Assembly (NCBI RefSeq): GCF_030540645.1
Contig: NZ_JAUNVV010000017.1
Location: 3,842 to 49,373 of the forward strand
Reading direction: 5' to 3'
Source: Arthrobacter sp.
GTDB lineage: Bacteria > Actinomycetota > Actinomycetes > Actinomycetales > Micrococcaceae
DNA: 45,532 nt
The notes under the pieces: model-generated
What the model was told of the DNA's origin: nothing
Databases searched by the model: none
What the model saw: the letters and a program-made list of their open reading frames with translations, nothing else
Program-made: the position numbers and the translations under genes
In this document: piece by piece, positions 8,771 through 17,079 of the stretch
Position numbering within the stretch: the first letter of the stretch is position 1
Layout: each line of letters begins with the position of its first letter

Positions 8771-10360
8771 CTACCCACCGCCGATGCTCTGGTACGCCCT
8801 GGAGGCACCAGAGAGGGCCGCCTTCAAAACTTTCGAGGTGTTCTGTGAGACACCGCTGCGAGCCGCCATGATGAACGGTGCCAGTTTGGCCATGGGCGCC
8901 GATTCTGTCACCTGGTCAAAGGCTGCCAGCGAGGACGCGCGCACCACAGCCCAGACGGATGGATCAATGAAATCGCCCGTGCCGTTGATGATGAAGTCTT
9001 CAAACGGCTTGGACACCAACTGCCAGAAGGAACTCTCAACATCTACACGGCGGTCCTGCAAGGCGCTCAGACGCCCGTTGGGGGTGAACGGTTTACACAA
9101 TTCCGCACAAACAGCCTGCATGAGCAAAGAGGCGTCCGAGACGGCGTCGGCACGGTCAACGTCGACCATCCACTTCTTCGGCGAAGAAATAAGCACTTCA
9201 GTGCGCCGAACAACAGGGGATGAGGCACTCCCCTCGACCAGATGCCGCAGAAACATGACCCGGGCCGATCGAGCCGGCGGTTTTACCGTTCCCCTGGAGC
9301 GTCGGCGCATGGCTGTGGAGAGATTCTTAGCGTTCCATTCCACAGCCAAATCCGTCTCGTTGTGTCCAAGATCCAGCCGCTGGGCCTTGCGTGCACTGCC
9401 GGTAACAATCCCCCCGACCTTCGTCTCGACGTCGACATAGAGATAAAAGTCATCCTCCGTGTTGCGCAAATCCCACCACGCTTTGGCAGCCAGTTTCCCC
9501 GCACCCATCGTGGGGGGTCGGTAGGGGGAACCACCCGTGGAAACCGCAGTCAAGCGGTCACCTTCCCACCGGCACTTGGCCGTATTCGACCCCCACGTGG
9601 CACGCCACAGCGGATGCTCCGGCCGTCCGGCCCCCTGCTGGGAGAGCACACAGTCAGGGTCGGCCCACGCCGGGAGCCCCGTCCCGTCAACCCAAACCTT
9701 CGGAGTGTTCATGAGCAAGGTTTCAAAAAGATTCCGGCCATGCCACAACACTTCCGTCGCCGTATAGCCGACACCGGGATAGCGGATGCCGGGAGAACCG
9801 TTGACGCAGGCCCGACCGTCGAGCCTGTTGTTGCCCCCGAACGAATAGTGATGATGTACGGCCAGAGCCAGTGCCGCACCGGCCATGTCCAGTTCCGTGG
9901 CCTGTAAGTTCTCCGACCAGAAATCCTCCGCCCTGTCCGCAGGCATCCAGGGCAGAAGCTTCTTCACCGGATTCCTGACCCCCTTTTCCGGAGGCTCAGC
10001 CCCTGCCGGGACCTGAAGGAACGGACGATCTCGATCGAAAAGGTCACTATGCGCATACAACCCGGAAAGTGCAGCATCCACCGCTGCCGCGTCAAAAGCC
10101 CCGGCAGCATTGCCTTGCCCACGAAGCACCAACGATGCTACAGCCGTCAGGAACCGCAGCAGCGCACCAGTCTGAATTCCATTCAACAATGGATCCAAGC
10201 CCTCAACATCATGGGCGTTAATGAGCGCATCGCGAACCGTCATCGGCCCTCGACTGGTCAGTATCCAAGACACTGACGACAGGACACACCCGGGCTTCGT
10301 CTCGGTCGCCACCGGTATTGTGACGTCCAAGGGCGTCCACCGACTATCACGCATTTTCAT
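8771..10360 (-). CDS. cse1: Cascade large subunit Cse1 (Cas8e)
   Basis: Cse1 (CasA, Cas8e) recognises the PAM and recruits Cas3. The 529-residue length is typical. Family sequence includes the start SRWTPLDVTIPV, the GIQTGALLRFLTAVASLV region, LFDRDRPFLQVP, HHHYSFGGNNRLDG, and GSPGIRYPGVGYT. It is the first gene of the operon, with GAGGGAG just before the ATG at 10360 and 58 bases between its stop and the cse2 start. No cas3 precedes it; the next upstream gene is a divergently oriented serine recombinase about 750 bases away, so the operon promoter must lie in that gap. Confidence 0.96.
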   Translation of the reverse strand: MKMRDSRWTPLDVTIPVATETKPGCVLSSVSWILTSRGPMTVRDALINAHDVEGLDPLLNGIQTGALLRFLTAVASLVLRGQGNAAGAFDAAAVDAALSGLYAHSDLFDRDRPFLQVPAGAEPPEKGVRNPVKKLLPWMPADRAEDFWSENLQATELDMAGAALALAVHHHYSFGGNNRLDGRACVNGSPGIRYPGVGYTATEVLWHGRNLFETLLMNTPKVWVDGTGLPAWADPDCVLSQQGAGRPEHPLWRATWGSNTAKCRWEGDRLTAVSTGGSPYRPPTMGAGKLAAKAWWDLRNTEDDFYLYVDVETKVGGIVTGSARKAQRLDLGHNETDLAVEWNAKNLSTAMRRRSRGTVKPPARSARVMFLRHLVEGSASSPVVRRTEVLISSPKKWMVDVDRADAVSDASLLMQAVCAELCKPFTPNGRLSALQDRRVDVESSFWQLVSKPFEDFIINGTGDFIDPSVWAVVRASSLAAFDQVTESAPMAKLAPFIMAARSGVSQNTSKVLKAALSGASRAYQSIGGG

Positions 10361-11045
10361 CTGGCTCCCTCAGTAGCCGCTTCGGGGACCATTGGCACCC
10401 TCCCAAGCATGAGTCTTGCAATCAATCAGAGACTACCCGGACGGACCGACAAAGCAGGACAACAAGCCAGCACCACCCGGACCAACCCAGCAGCCACCAT
10501 CGTCTCGGACCGGTACGCTGATCTGTCATGGCCCACTCCCCTGAACCAGGGGGCCCACACGAGTAGCGGATCAGTCCCGAAGCCATGTCGTGCTGCCACC
10601 GTAGTTCCGAGTTATTCGACGGCAGTTAATGGACCGGTACTCCCCCACCCTCTGTCTTCACTAGCCAAAACAGGTCGCCACCACAGCACCTGGCGGCACG
10701 ACAACGCTGCCTCGTGAACCACGGGAAACCATCCCTCACCTGCCCACAGACCAAGATCATGAAATGAAAGAGTGGCCAACCCCACCCAAACAACCCCAAT
10801 ACAAGCTCCTCCAGCACAAGACAACACCCAACCCGTCCACCTGCAGGGTAAATGAGAGTTCCGCCTTGGAACCCAGAATCACACGCTTCGCGCCACCCGC
10901 TATACCGATGGTCCAGTATCAGACCCCGAGGTGCAGGTCACTGTGTGATCCGACGACACCCATCAACGACGAATAGCAGGCTGTCCATTAACGGCCGATT
11001 CTGAGACGGTCCCAAGAGCCGGCGGCGCGCCGACCAAAAACCGTC
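10361..11045. other. Gene-poor gap upstream of the cas operon
   Basis: I see no convincing gene in these roughly 690 bases. The open frames present (for example plus 10409-10717 and minus 10612-10827) are low-complexity and lack ribosome sites or recognisable sequence. The cas operon promoter must lie at the left side, close to 10361, but I could not pick clear -35 and -10 boxes. The right side contains TGAGACGGT at 11002-11010, also found in the inverted repeat just before the recombinase. The stretch may be remnant DNA left by recombination. Confidence 0.5.
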
Positions 11046-11049
11046 CACA

Positions 11050-11096
11050 AACCGTCTCACAACATGCCAAGCAAACACCGATGTTGTGAGACGGTT
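11050..11096. repeat. 16-bp inverted repeat before the recombinase, possible res/operator site
   Basis: Two perfect 16-bp arms, AACCGTCTCACAACAT at 11050-11065 and its complement at 11081-11096, are separated by 15 bases and end 16 bases before the recombinase start. A third partial copy of the arm, TGAGACGGT, lies at 11002-11010. Small serine resolvases often bind repeated inverted sites directly upstream of their own gene, so this is a plausible recombination or autoregulatory site. It could instead be a simple operator. Confidence 0.5.
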
Positions 11097-11112
11097 ATGC
11101 GACACTAGATGA

Positions 11113-11721
11113 ATGGCAGCCCAGCATTTCAATCTCATCGGTTACACCCGCGTCTCCACCAACGGACAAGACGCCCAACTCCAACGCGATGCCCTCACAA
11201 CAGCTGGCTGCGGCAGGATCTTCGAAGACAAAATATCCAGCCGCGCCACCACCCGCCCAGGGCTCGCCGAAGCGTTCGACCGTCTCCGCCCGACAGACAC
11301 CCTGTGCGTATGGAAACTGGACCGTCTCGGCCGGTCAGTGAAGGAAGTACTCACCATCGCCGATAGCCTCCATGACCAAGGCGTCGGCCTGCGCATCCTC
11401 ACTGGAACCCTGACAGGAACCTACAACCCAACCGGAGAGGGGAAGTTCTTCTTCATCATGATGGCCGCGTTCGCCGAACTCGAACGCGACATGATCCGTG
11501 AACGCACCATGGCCGGCCTCGCCGCGGCCCGCGCCCAGGGACGCACCGGAGGCCGGCCCACCGTCATGAGCCCCGATATCCTCGCAGCCGCCCAGGCCAG
11601 ACGAGCCAACGGAGAAAGTCCCACCCAGATCGCCAAAGCCCTGGGCATCTCCCGCGCATCCATCTACCGCCACCTCCCCAACAGCAACCCCCGAACCATG
11701 CCACCGGGACAAAATCCTTAG
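11113..11721 (+). CDS. Small serine recombinase (resolvase/invertase family)
   Basis: This 202-residue protein is a site-specific serine recombinase of the resolvase/DNA-invertase type. The catalytic serine is Ser15 in GYTRVST. The rest of the catalytic core follows (WKLDRLGRSVKEV, ERDMIRERTMAGLAAARAQG), and then a GRP linker and a C-terminal helix-turn-helix (PTQIAKALGISRASIYRHL, about residues 173-192). It may resolve plasmid multimers or be left from a transposon; no transposase gene is adjacent. It is transcribed away from the cas operon, and its upstream inverted repeat is the likely site of action. It is a different protein from the second recombinase at 38919-39512. Confidence 0.93.
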   Translation: MAAQHFNLIGYTRVSTNGQDAQLQRDALTTAGCGRIFEDKISSRATTRPGLAEAFDRLRPTDTLCVWKLDRLGRSVKEVLTIADSLHDQGVGLRILTGTLTGTYNPTGEGKFFFIMMAAFAELERDMIRERTMAGLAAARAQGRTGGRPTVMSPDILAAAQARRANGESPTQIAKALGISRASIYRHLPNSNPRTMPPGQNP

Positions 11722-11774
11722 CGCCAACCACTGTTCCCCTGCAGGTCAGACCCCAACTAAGCCTGGCATATACA

Positions 11775-11801
11775 GGCATTACTGTTTTTGACAGTAATGC
11801 C
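11775..11801 (-). terminator. Hairpin after the partition operon
   Basis: A perfect 11-bp stem (GGCATTACTGT and its complement) surrounds a TTTTG loop, one base beyond the parB-like stop at 11803. It lies between convergent genes and could end transcription from either side. On the minus strand it has no strong T-run after it. Confidence 0.5.
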
Positions 11802-11802
11802 G

Positions 11803-12186
11803 TCAAAATTGGATTTTCCTGCCCGGAGCCAGATTTCTGCCGTTTCCTTGGAACCGATCGCCTTCGTTGTAAAGGTCTTCTCGACGCTTTACCTCCGTAA
11901 GGACTGCTCTTGTAATGAAGTCTGACCAGCTATGGTCTTTCTCCTGTCCATTCGTCGCCGTGTAAGCAGCCTTTGCCCTTGTTACATCATCCGTAGGCAT
12001 GTAATAGCTGACCTGCTTCAGTGCTGAGGCCAGCCTCGGTTCAGTGCCAGAGGAAAGGGTGGGCGCCGACAAAGCCCTCTCCGTCACAGGAGCACTTCTA
12101 TTGGCCTTCAGAAGATTTTGCACCGAAGGTGCTTCCGCTTGGCGTCGCGGCGGAACTTCAATGGGTCGGCGATTACTTTCAGTCAT
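11803..12186 (-). CDS. Small ParB-like centromere-binding protein
   Basis: The 127-residue protein follows parA with an ATGA overlap (12183-12186), the standard position of a plasmid partition protein. Its N-terminal half is proline- and charge-rich and probably disordered. From about residue 55 it reads LKQVSYYMPTDDVTRAKAAY and later SWSDFITRAVLTEVKRRED, a strand followed by two helices, as in ribbon-helix-helix DNA-binding proteins. The C terminus (YNEGDRFQGN) resembles those of small actinobacterial plasmid ParB proteins. It probably binds the repeats upstream of parA and stimulates the ATPase. The role rests mainly on context; it is not a classical long ParB with a CTPase domain. Confidence 0.72.
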   Translation of the reverse strand: MTESNRRPIEVPPRRQAEAPSVQNLLKANRSAPVTERALSAPTLSSGTEPRLASALKQVSYYMPTDDVTRAKAAYTATNGQEKDHSWSDFITRAVLTEVKRREDLYNEGDRFQGNGRNLAPGRKIQF

Positions 12187-13073
12187 GACGCGTTCCTTTC
12201 CTCGGCTGCTTCCAGACGGGCAACGAGCTCATAGGTAATTTGGTAAAGGTCTTCAGCGACATTGACTGCAGACCTAGGCTGGCTCTGCCCGGCCTCGGCG
12301 GTACCGTTAAGTACTTCGTACCATTTCGGCGCGGCCTTGACTTGTTCTTCCAACTCATGGACCAGCACTCCCCTATCGCGAGCAGCTTGGGCCGGCGCTT
12401 CGGCGTGCCTGACCATCCCTTTGAAGAGCACATCCGCGTTTCCGAAGGTTTCGGTGATGGCTTCACGTGTAACTCGATGAACGTTAGTGGCCGTTGCGGA
12501 TGTGGCTGTGATGATCACTCCGAGCAGATCAAGGTCAGGGTTTACATCGAGCACAGTGTCCAACCGCTTGGCCACGCCGACAAGGCCTTCGCGACCAGCT
12601 TTGTCTGTCTTGGTCGGCACAACGACGTATGAAGCAGCACCGAGAGCAGCTACTTGCAGTGGCTCATTGCCTGGGGGGCAATCGATGAAGATGATGTCGT
12701 AATTGCCAGCCAACGGGGAAAGTGACCGCGCAAGCGCCAGCTTTGCCTTCCTGCCATCTTTGCTTCCCATAGAAACGAGACCCGCCGCAGCCGAATCGAG
12801 GTGTGATCCCCCAGGGATGACGTCGAGATTGGGGCGGATGTCCTTTAGAGGTATGAGCAAACTTCCAAACATAAGGCTTTGAGCAAGAGCACTACCATCA
12901 TCATCAAGGTCACCGTGCCTATAGCCGAGGTCAAGACCTAGATTTCCTTGTGGATCCATATCTATGAGCAGGACCTTCCAACCTGAAACTGCCAGCAGCG
13001 CCCCCACATTGGCAGTCAGGGTGGTCTTCAATACCCCTCCCTTACCGTTGACGAATCCGCAGATTCGGTCCAT
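12183..13073 (-). CDS. parA: ParA-family plasmid partition ATPase
   Basis: ParA forms ATP-dependent patterns on the nucleoid that separate plasmid copies. The deviant Walker A motif is KGGVLKTTL near residues 11-19 from the start used here. Walker A-prime follows in LLIDMDPQGNLG, and Walker B in YDIIFIDCPPG. I chose the ATG at 13073 (MDRICGFVNGKGG), which has AGGACAGGA directly before it; an ATG at 13106 would add 11 residues but has a weaker site. There is no N-terminal helix-turn-helix, so it is the short class, consistent with a small partner protein as repressor. The gene overlaps the downstream parB-like gene. Confidence 0.93.
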   Translation of the reverse strand: MDRICGFVNGKGGVLKTTLTANVGALLAVSGWKVLLIDMDPQGNLGLDLGYRHGDLDDDGSALAQSLMFGSLLIPLKDIRPNLDVIPGGSHLDSAAAGLVSMGSKDGRKAKLALARSLSPLAGNYDIIFIDCPPGNEPLQVAALGAASYVVVPTKTDKAGREGLVGVAKRLDTVLDVNPDLDLLGVIITATSATATNVHRVTREAITETFGNADVLFKGMVRHAEAPAQAARDRGVLVHELEEQVKAAPKWYEVLNGTAEAGQSQPRSAVNVAEDLYQITYELVARLEAAEERNAS

Positions 13074-13109
13074 TCCTGTCCTGTCAAAAGTTGTTGTTAG
13101 TGTCATGGT

Positions 13110-13270
13110 TCCAATCTACTGTCATTAGTAGCTTTACAGGTATTGGGTGCAATGCAGTCTTTGCTTGCATTGCACCCAATACCTGCTTTACATGCGACAC
13201 TACCATTAATATTAATGCATGTAATACAATTATTACTTGTTTTACTTTCTTTACTGTCTTTACTGTCTTT
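13110..13270. promoter_or_regulatory. Probable centromere and par promoter region
   Basis: This is one of the most AT-rich segments in the window. It holds a perfect 20-bp inverted repeat (13137-13156 and 13166-13185, arm CAGGTATTGGGTGCAATGCA) around a 9-base loop. Next to it is an ATTAATATTAAT palindrome near 13205. Three tandem 9-mers follow at 13241-13267: TTTACTTTC, TTTACTGTC and TTTACTGTC. Its position upstream of parA fits a centromere with ParB binding sites and an autoregulated promoter. A replication origin here is also possible, since the replication gene reads toward it. Confidence 0.5.
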
Positions 13271-13435
13271 CAGATCGTGTCGCCGCGAACCGGCCACTTG
13301 CAAGCATGATTTTTCCATGTAACCACCGCCAAGTTTCTGAGGCAGCTTTCACGAGCTCTCACGAGTCATTTAAGCCCTGTTATTTAGAAACGTGGAACCA
13401 CCAGTGGGTATCCGCCCATGCATCTGTGAGGGCGG

Positions 13436-15265
13436 CTATGACGCTGCTGGCATTTCGGAAGAGGGCAGAGGAGGACCTACCGTGAGCCAGGGGTCCCAGG
13501 GGTCGTATTCGTCGCGTTCTTGGTCGTAGAGGTCTTCTTCGCGGATTTCTTGGTGCAGGTGGCGTTCGAGGTGGGCATGCCACTGGCGGCGTTGAGCCTT
13601 AATAAGGCGTAGCTGGGCCTCGTAGTCCTCCTGAACACCGAGCCATTCGGCGAGGGTGGCCAGGTTGGTGGTGTGAACCATCCGCCAAGTGCCATGGTGG
13701 CGTTCAATCATGGCCAGTTCGGCCAAGGTGGCCAGTTCTTTGGTCACGGTGGGCCGGCTCATCCCGGTGGCACGAACGATCTCTGCTGTGGTGGGGGACT
13801 GGCGCCCACGCTCCACCGCCTCGTAGACCAAGGCTGCCGGTGCGCCCAAGGCACGGAACACGGGCCGGATTCCGTAGATCTTGCCCTTGCGCCAAGCGGT
13901 CGCCGCAGCCACGTCCTTCCATTGCTGCGGGCATCCCAGCAAGTAGCTATCGGCCCGTTTACCGCGCCCGTCTTCAATTTTGCTCAGCATCCCGCCACTG
14001 AGTTTCGCCAACCGGGGCAGCAAACGAGCGATCGTGCCGTGGTGTTTGCCCATAGCCAAGGCAAAGGCCCTGCATCCGACATCCACCAGCAGAGTGCCTT
14101 TGGCCCGGGCGAACCCCAGCACGGCACGAATCAAGAACCTCAGCATGATCCCTTCACGCCCAGTACGGGCAAGGCGCTGATCAAGCACGGAGTACAAAAC
14201 GTTTTCGAGATCGTTGATCTCGGCCATCACCGCAACCCTCGAGCGAGGGACCTCAGCCGCCCCGCTGTGGGTTAAGGCAGGCTCTGTGTCGCTTTTGTTT
14301 GCATGCTTCAAACCCTCGGCGCTGGTGTGTTGTTTTTCTCCAATCCAGGTGGTGGCGTTCGCCCACTCCGCCGGCAGCAGTCGCTCCTGGCGCTCGGCAC
14401 TGCCGTAGAGGGCGGCCAGGCCGGCGAAGTCGGTGTCCAGGCGGGCTTGGATCTCGACCAGGCTCACCTGCCAGGCGCACAGATGGTTCAGCACCGCCAT
14501 GCGGGCCTCGGAAGCGCTCTTGTACCGGTGGGTGTCATAGATCCCCGTCCGGGCAACCCGGCGCAACACCGACCCTGCCAAAACCTGGGGCTCGTCTGCC
14601 ATGGCTGGTGAACCCGCAGCAGGGTATGGGGCAAACGGCGACTTGGTGGCCTTGCGGACACGAACTTGTCGGATGGAGGCAGCCAAGAACCTCCGCAGGT
14701 TCGCAACACCTTCAGGAGGGTTCCTTCGACGCAGCACGTCATAGGCCTCGGCCAAGGGGGTGTCCAGGACTTGGTGGCCGGTGCCGGATTTATGCAAAGA
14801 CCCGGGGGGGCGGATGCAACCATCAGTGACGTTTTGGTGGGGACCGGGGTCAAGGCTGGGAAAGCGCGTAGCAAGAGCTTCCACGAGCTCGCGGGCCTCT
14901 TCGGCTCCAAGACGCCCTGCAACAGGGATATAGATGTGACGCCCGCCGCTGGGGGAGTGATCAGCAACAAAACGCAACCCACACGAAGCCAGCAAGGCTG
15001 TGATCGCCTCAGCATCAGCATCCACCACCGCTTGCAAGGCTTTGGAAGTATCCAGGTCCAGACACAAGGTCGGTACCGAACCGTCTGCACCGTGGACCAT
15101 GACAGCAACAGCACGCCCCGGCAACGCCCGAGTGATGCGGGGAGGGTTGGAACGCGGACGTGGGTACTTACCCCCACGGGTGGCAAACCGCATGACCGGG
15201 GAGCCTGCTATCAGTGGCGCTAAAGCGGCCCACGCCTGCGCATGGACAGATGTGGTTCCTGACAC
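13436..15265 (-). CDS. Plasmid replication protein with AEP-type primase domain
   Basis: The protein is about 609 residues. The N-terminal part has the hallmarks of an archaeo-eukaryotic primase/polymerase domain: the acidic pair in TLCLDLDTSKA and the SPSGGRHIYIPV histidine motif, followed by DGCIRPPGSLHKSG. The C-terminal third holds a winged helix (TTAEIVRATGMSRPTVTKELATL) and an acidic tail (EEDLYDQERDEYDPWDPW). Such primase proteins serve as replication initiators in actinobacterial plasmids, and the neighbouring parA fits. The frame is open to a TTG at 15352; I prefer the GTG at 15265 (SGTTSVHAQAWAAL). Neither start has a clear ribosome site. A phage-type primase is the alternative. Confidence 0.8.
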   Translation of the reverse strand: MSGTTSVHAQAWAALAPLIAGSPVMRFATRGGKYPRPRSNPPRITRALPGRAVAVMVHGADGSVPTLCLDLDTSKALQAVVDADAEAITALLASCGLRFVADHSPSGGRHIYIPVAGRLGAEEARELVEALATRFPSLDPGPHQNVTDGCIRPPGSLHKSGTGHQVLDTPLAEAYDVLRRRNPPEGVANLRRFLAASIRQVRVRKATKSPFAPYPAAGSPAMADEPQVLAGSVLRRVARTGIYDTHRYKSASEARMAVLNHLCAWQVSLVEIQARLDTDFAGLAALYGSAERQERLLPAEWANATTWIGEKQHTSAEGLKHANKSDTEPALTHSGAAEVPRSRVAVMAEINDLENVLYSVLDQRLARTGREGIMLRFLIRAVLGFARAKGTLLVDVGCRAFALAMGKHHGTIARLLPRLAKLSGGMLSKIEDGRGKRADSYLLGCPQQWKDVAAATAWRKGKIYGIRPVFRALGAPAALVYEAVERGRQSPTTAEIVRATGMSRPTVTKELATLAELAMIERHHGTWRMVHTTNLATLAEWLGVQEDYEAQLRLIKAQRRQWHAHLERHLHQEIREEDLYDQERDEYDPWDPWLTVGPPLPSSEMPAAS

Positions 15266-15429
15266 ATCAAGCGTGTCAGCTGAGCTGCTTGTGTCCAAAA
15301 AATTGTGTGCGTGTATGATGGAAACATTCCTAAGCAAGAGCGGGCATGACAAAGCCGCTGTTGTCGAAGTAGATACAAACCGAGAATCTTGGCGGATGCA
15401 GGTTTTTAGCTACCGATTGAGTGTCAGGC

Positions 15430-15452
15430 AAGGCCCGCAAACTGCGGGCCTT
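15430..15452. terminator. GC-rich terminator hairpin
   Basis: Stem AAGGCCCGCA (15430-15439) pairs with TGCGGGCCTT (15443-15452) around a 3-base loop. It lies just after the stop of the small minus-strand gene at 15460. The T-run is better on the plus strand (CCTTTTGCCGTTT). Confidence 0.7.
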
Positions 15453-15459
15453 TTGCCGT

Positions 15460-15711
15460 TTAAGAAGCCTTCGCGATAGGCAAAGCCTCCTGGTACTTGT
15501 CCTTAGAATCATCGATGTCAGACCATCTCGGCAACCCGCGTTCATCCAGTGCAATGCTGTGGAGGAGTCTTTCAGTTGCTTGCCCCTTGGACAGGCCCAT
15601 ATGATCGGCAACGCGATTGACGAGATCTTTGGCCTCAGGATCAACGTCAACCTTAAGGGTGACGTTGCCTAGCCCTGTTCCACGTTCGCGTCTGTGAATG
15701 GGTCTGGTCAT
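15460..15711 (-). CDS. Small ribbon-helix-helix-like protein, possible copy-number regulator
   Basis: This 83-residue protein contains NVTLKVDVDPEAKDLVNRV followed by MGLSKGQATERLLHSIAL. This predicts a strand and two helices like CopG/Arc-type DNA-binding proteins. It lies directly upstream of the replication gene on the same strand, with a terminator between, which would fit copy-number or plasmid-stability control. The ATG at 15711 (MTRPIHRRERG) is used; the frame stays open to 15789. No ribosome site is visible, so the mRNA may be leaderless. No toxin partner is adjacent. I infer DNA binding but not the target. Confidence 0.6.
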   Translation of the reverse strand: MTRPIHRRERGTGLGNVTLKVDVDPEAKDLVNRVADHMGLSKGQATERLLHSIALDERGLPRWSDIDDSKDKYQEALPIAKAS

Positions 15712-15758
15712 AAGACAGATGTTACTCGTACCAGTACCGTTAAGTCTGGCAGTAGGGG

Positions 15759-15813
15759 TTCGCGTGTCGCGAATTTGAAAACTGTTCACGAGATAAGTGA
15801 AACATATGTTTCA
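15759..15813. promoter_or_regulatory. Divergent operator region with palindrome TGAAACATATGTTTCA
   Basis: The 190-base gap between the divergent RHH-like gene and the hydrolase operon holds two palindromes. TTCGCG-TGT-CGCGAA lies at 15759-15773. A perfect 16-bp palindrome, TGAAACATATGTTTCA, lies at 15798-15813. The same 16 bases recur inside the 48-bp palindrome downstream of the XRE gene, which encodes the natural candidate for the binding protein. That the XRE protein binds here is an inference. Confidence 0.6.
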
Positions 15814-15903
15814 GTTAAGCCGCTACCTACGGCTATCCTGCATAGGAAACTAATTCCAGGCGTTGGATACGAGTCTAGGGAGGATCTGTTGTCGTTGGGA
15901 ACG

Positions 15904-17079
15904 ATGTTTGTCCGCATCAGTGTGACGGTGACGGCAGTTGCTTTGCTTGTGGACGTTTTCGCCTTGCTACTTCGTAGAAAAGCCCTAGGCGCCAAGTTGG
16001 GCGGCGTCCCTGTACGTCTGTGCAACGTAGTCGAGTCCAGGCACGGCGTGTCAGTTGTGATCAGTCCGTCAAGACTTTCCAATCATCCTGGGCAACTCCT
16101 TCTTTGGGACCAACAAAGGAAGCATTCAGTTCTGCTCGGGTCGCCTGAATCTGCGCCAGATGGGGTGGCCAGGATTCATCGCGGGCTTCTGTCAGAGAAG
16201 CCAATAGATCTCCACACTTGGAAGCAAGGGTTTCTCTACGGCCATATAGGTCAAACCCCGGCAGACATAGGACTGACATACGAAGAAGTGAGCGTAGGAC
16301 CAAATGCCTTCCCCGCCTGGGAAGTTCGTTCAGCTGTCACAAGTAGAAGCGCTGAGCGGTGGGCCATCCACATTCACGGACTGGGTGGCGCCCGTAACCA
16401 AGTTCTGCGCGGGCTGCCCGTATTCGCACGCAACGGATACCGTTCCTTGGTGCCTACCTATGACGTTTCCCTCGACCTGAGATCTCGTCGAAAGCAGTCG
16501 ACTCTGGGCTTTCGTGAATGGAGAGCCATCGCTGAAGCCGAAGACTATGCGGTACGCCAGGGCGCCACCCAGATTGTGTATGTTGGATGGTCTTTTGGGG
16601 CTCTGCTAGCCCTTCGTGTTCGCCATGAAAGACACTCACCTCTGGTCAAGGGACTTGTGCTCATATCTCCAGCGTTGAACTGGCACAGACTCATTCCAAG
16701 GGCAATGAGTCGGGCTGGCCTTCCTGACCTCATCGTTCGCTTGATTATGGCGCGTTTCAATGGCGTCATCCCACGGTGGGGGACTCCTAAGGCCGCTTGG
16801 GAGGAAGAGAACCACTTCCTCAGCACTGTTGCTCCTCTCCCTATGCTCGTAACCCACGGCGACGCAGACCTAACGGTCCCCTTGGATCACGCACGAGAAA
16901 CTATCCAAGCACTTGTAGGCCCGGTTACATTTTTTAGTTTTCCGCAGGCACAACACGGCCTTGAATGGAACTCAAACCCCACCCTGTGGGAATCCACGGT
17001 TGAGGACTGGTTGAATTCTGGATGTCTTGAGGAGCCCCGCCTCGAGGGCAGCGCCGACCAATCGAGGAGCGGGTTGTGA
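15904..17079 (+). CDS. Membrane-anchored alpha/beta hydrolase
   Basis: From the ATG at 15904 the protein has 391 residues and opens with one hydrophobic segment (about residues 3-23) followed by arginines, suggesting a membrane anchor. The hydrolase fold is clear. The oxyanion region is IHIHGLGGARNQ, the nucleophile Ser230 lies in GWSFG, the acid is Asp320 or Asp322 in THGDADLTVP, and the base is His351 in AQHGLEW. The substrate cannot be deduced. A TTG at 15889 with AGGGAGGA five bases ahead is an alternative start. It is the first of four overlapping genes; its stop overlaps the next start in GTGA. It could make or release a lipid or peptide signal, but that is speculation from context. Confidence 0.82.
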   Translation: MFVRISVTVTAVALLVDVFALLLRRKALGAKLGGVPVRLCNVVESRHGVSVVISPSRLSNHPGQLLLWDQQRKHSVLLGSPESAPDGVARIHRGLLSEKPIDLHTWKQGFLYGHIGQTPADIGLTYEEVSVGPNAFPAWEVRSAVTSRSAERWAIHIHGLGGARNQVLRGLPVFARNGYRSLVPTYDVSLDLRSRRKQSTLGFREWRAIAEAEDYAVRQGATQIVYVGWSFGALLALRVRHERHSPLVKGLVLISPALNWHRLIPRAMSRAGLPDLIVRLIMARFNGVIPRWGTPKAAWEEENHFLSTVAPLPMLVTHGDADLTVPLDHARETIQALVGPVTFFSFPQAQHGLEWNSNPTLWESTVEDWLNSGCLEEPRLEGSADQSRSGL

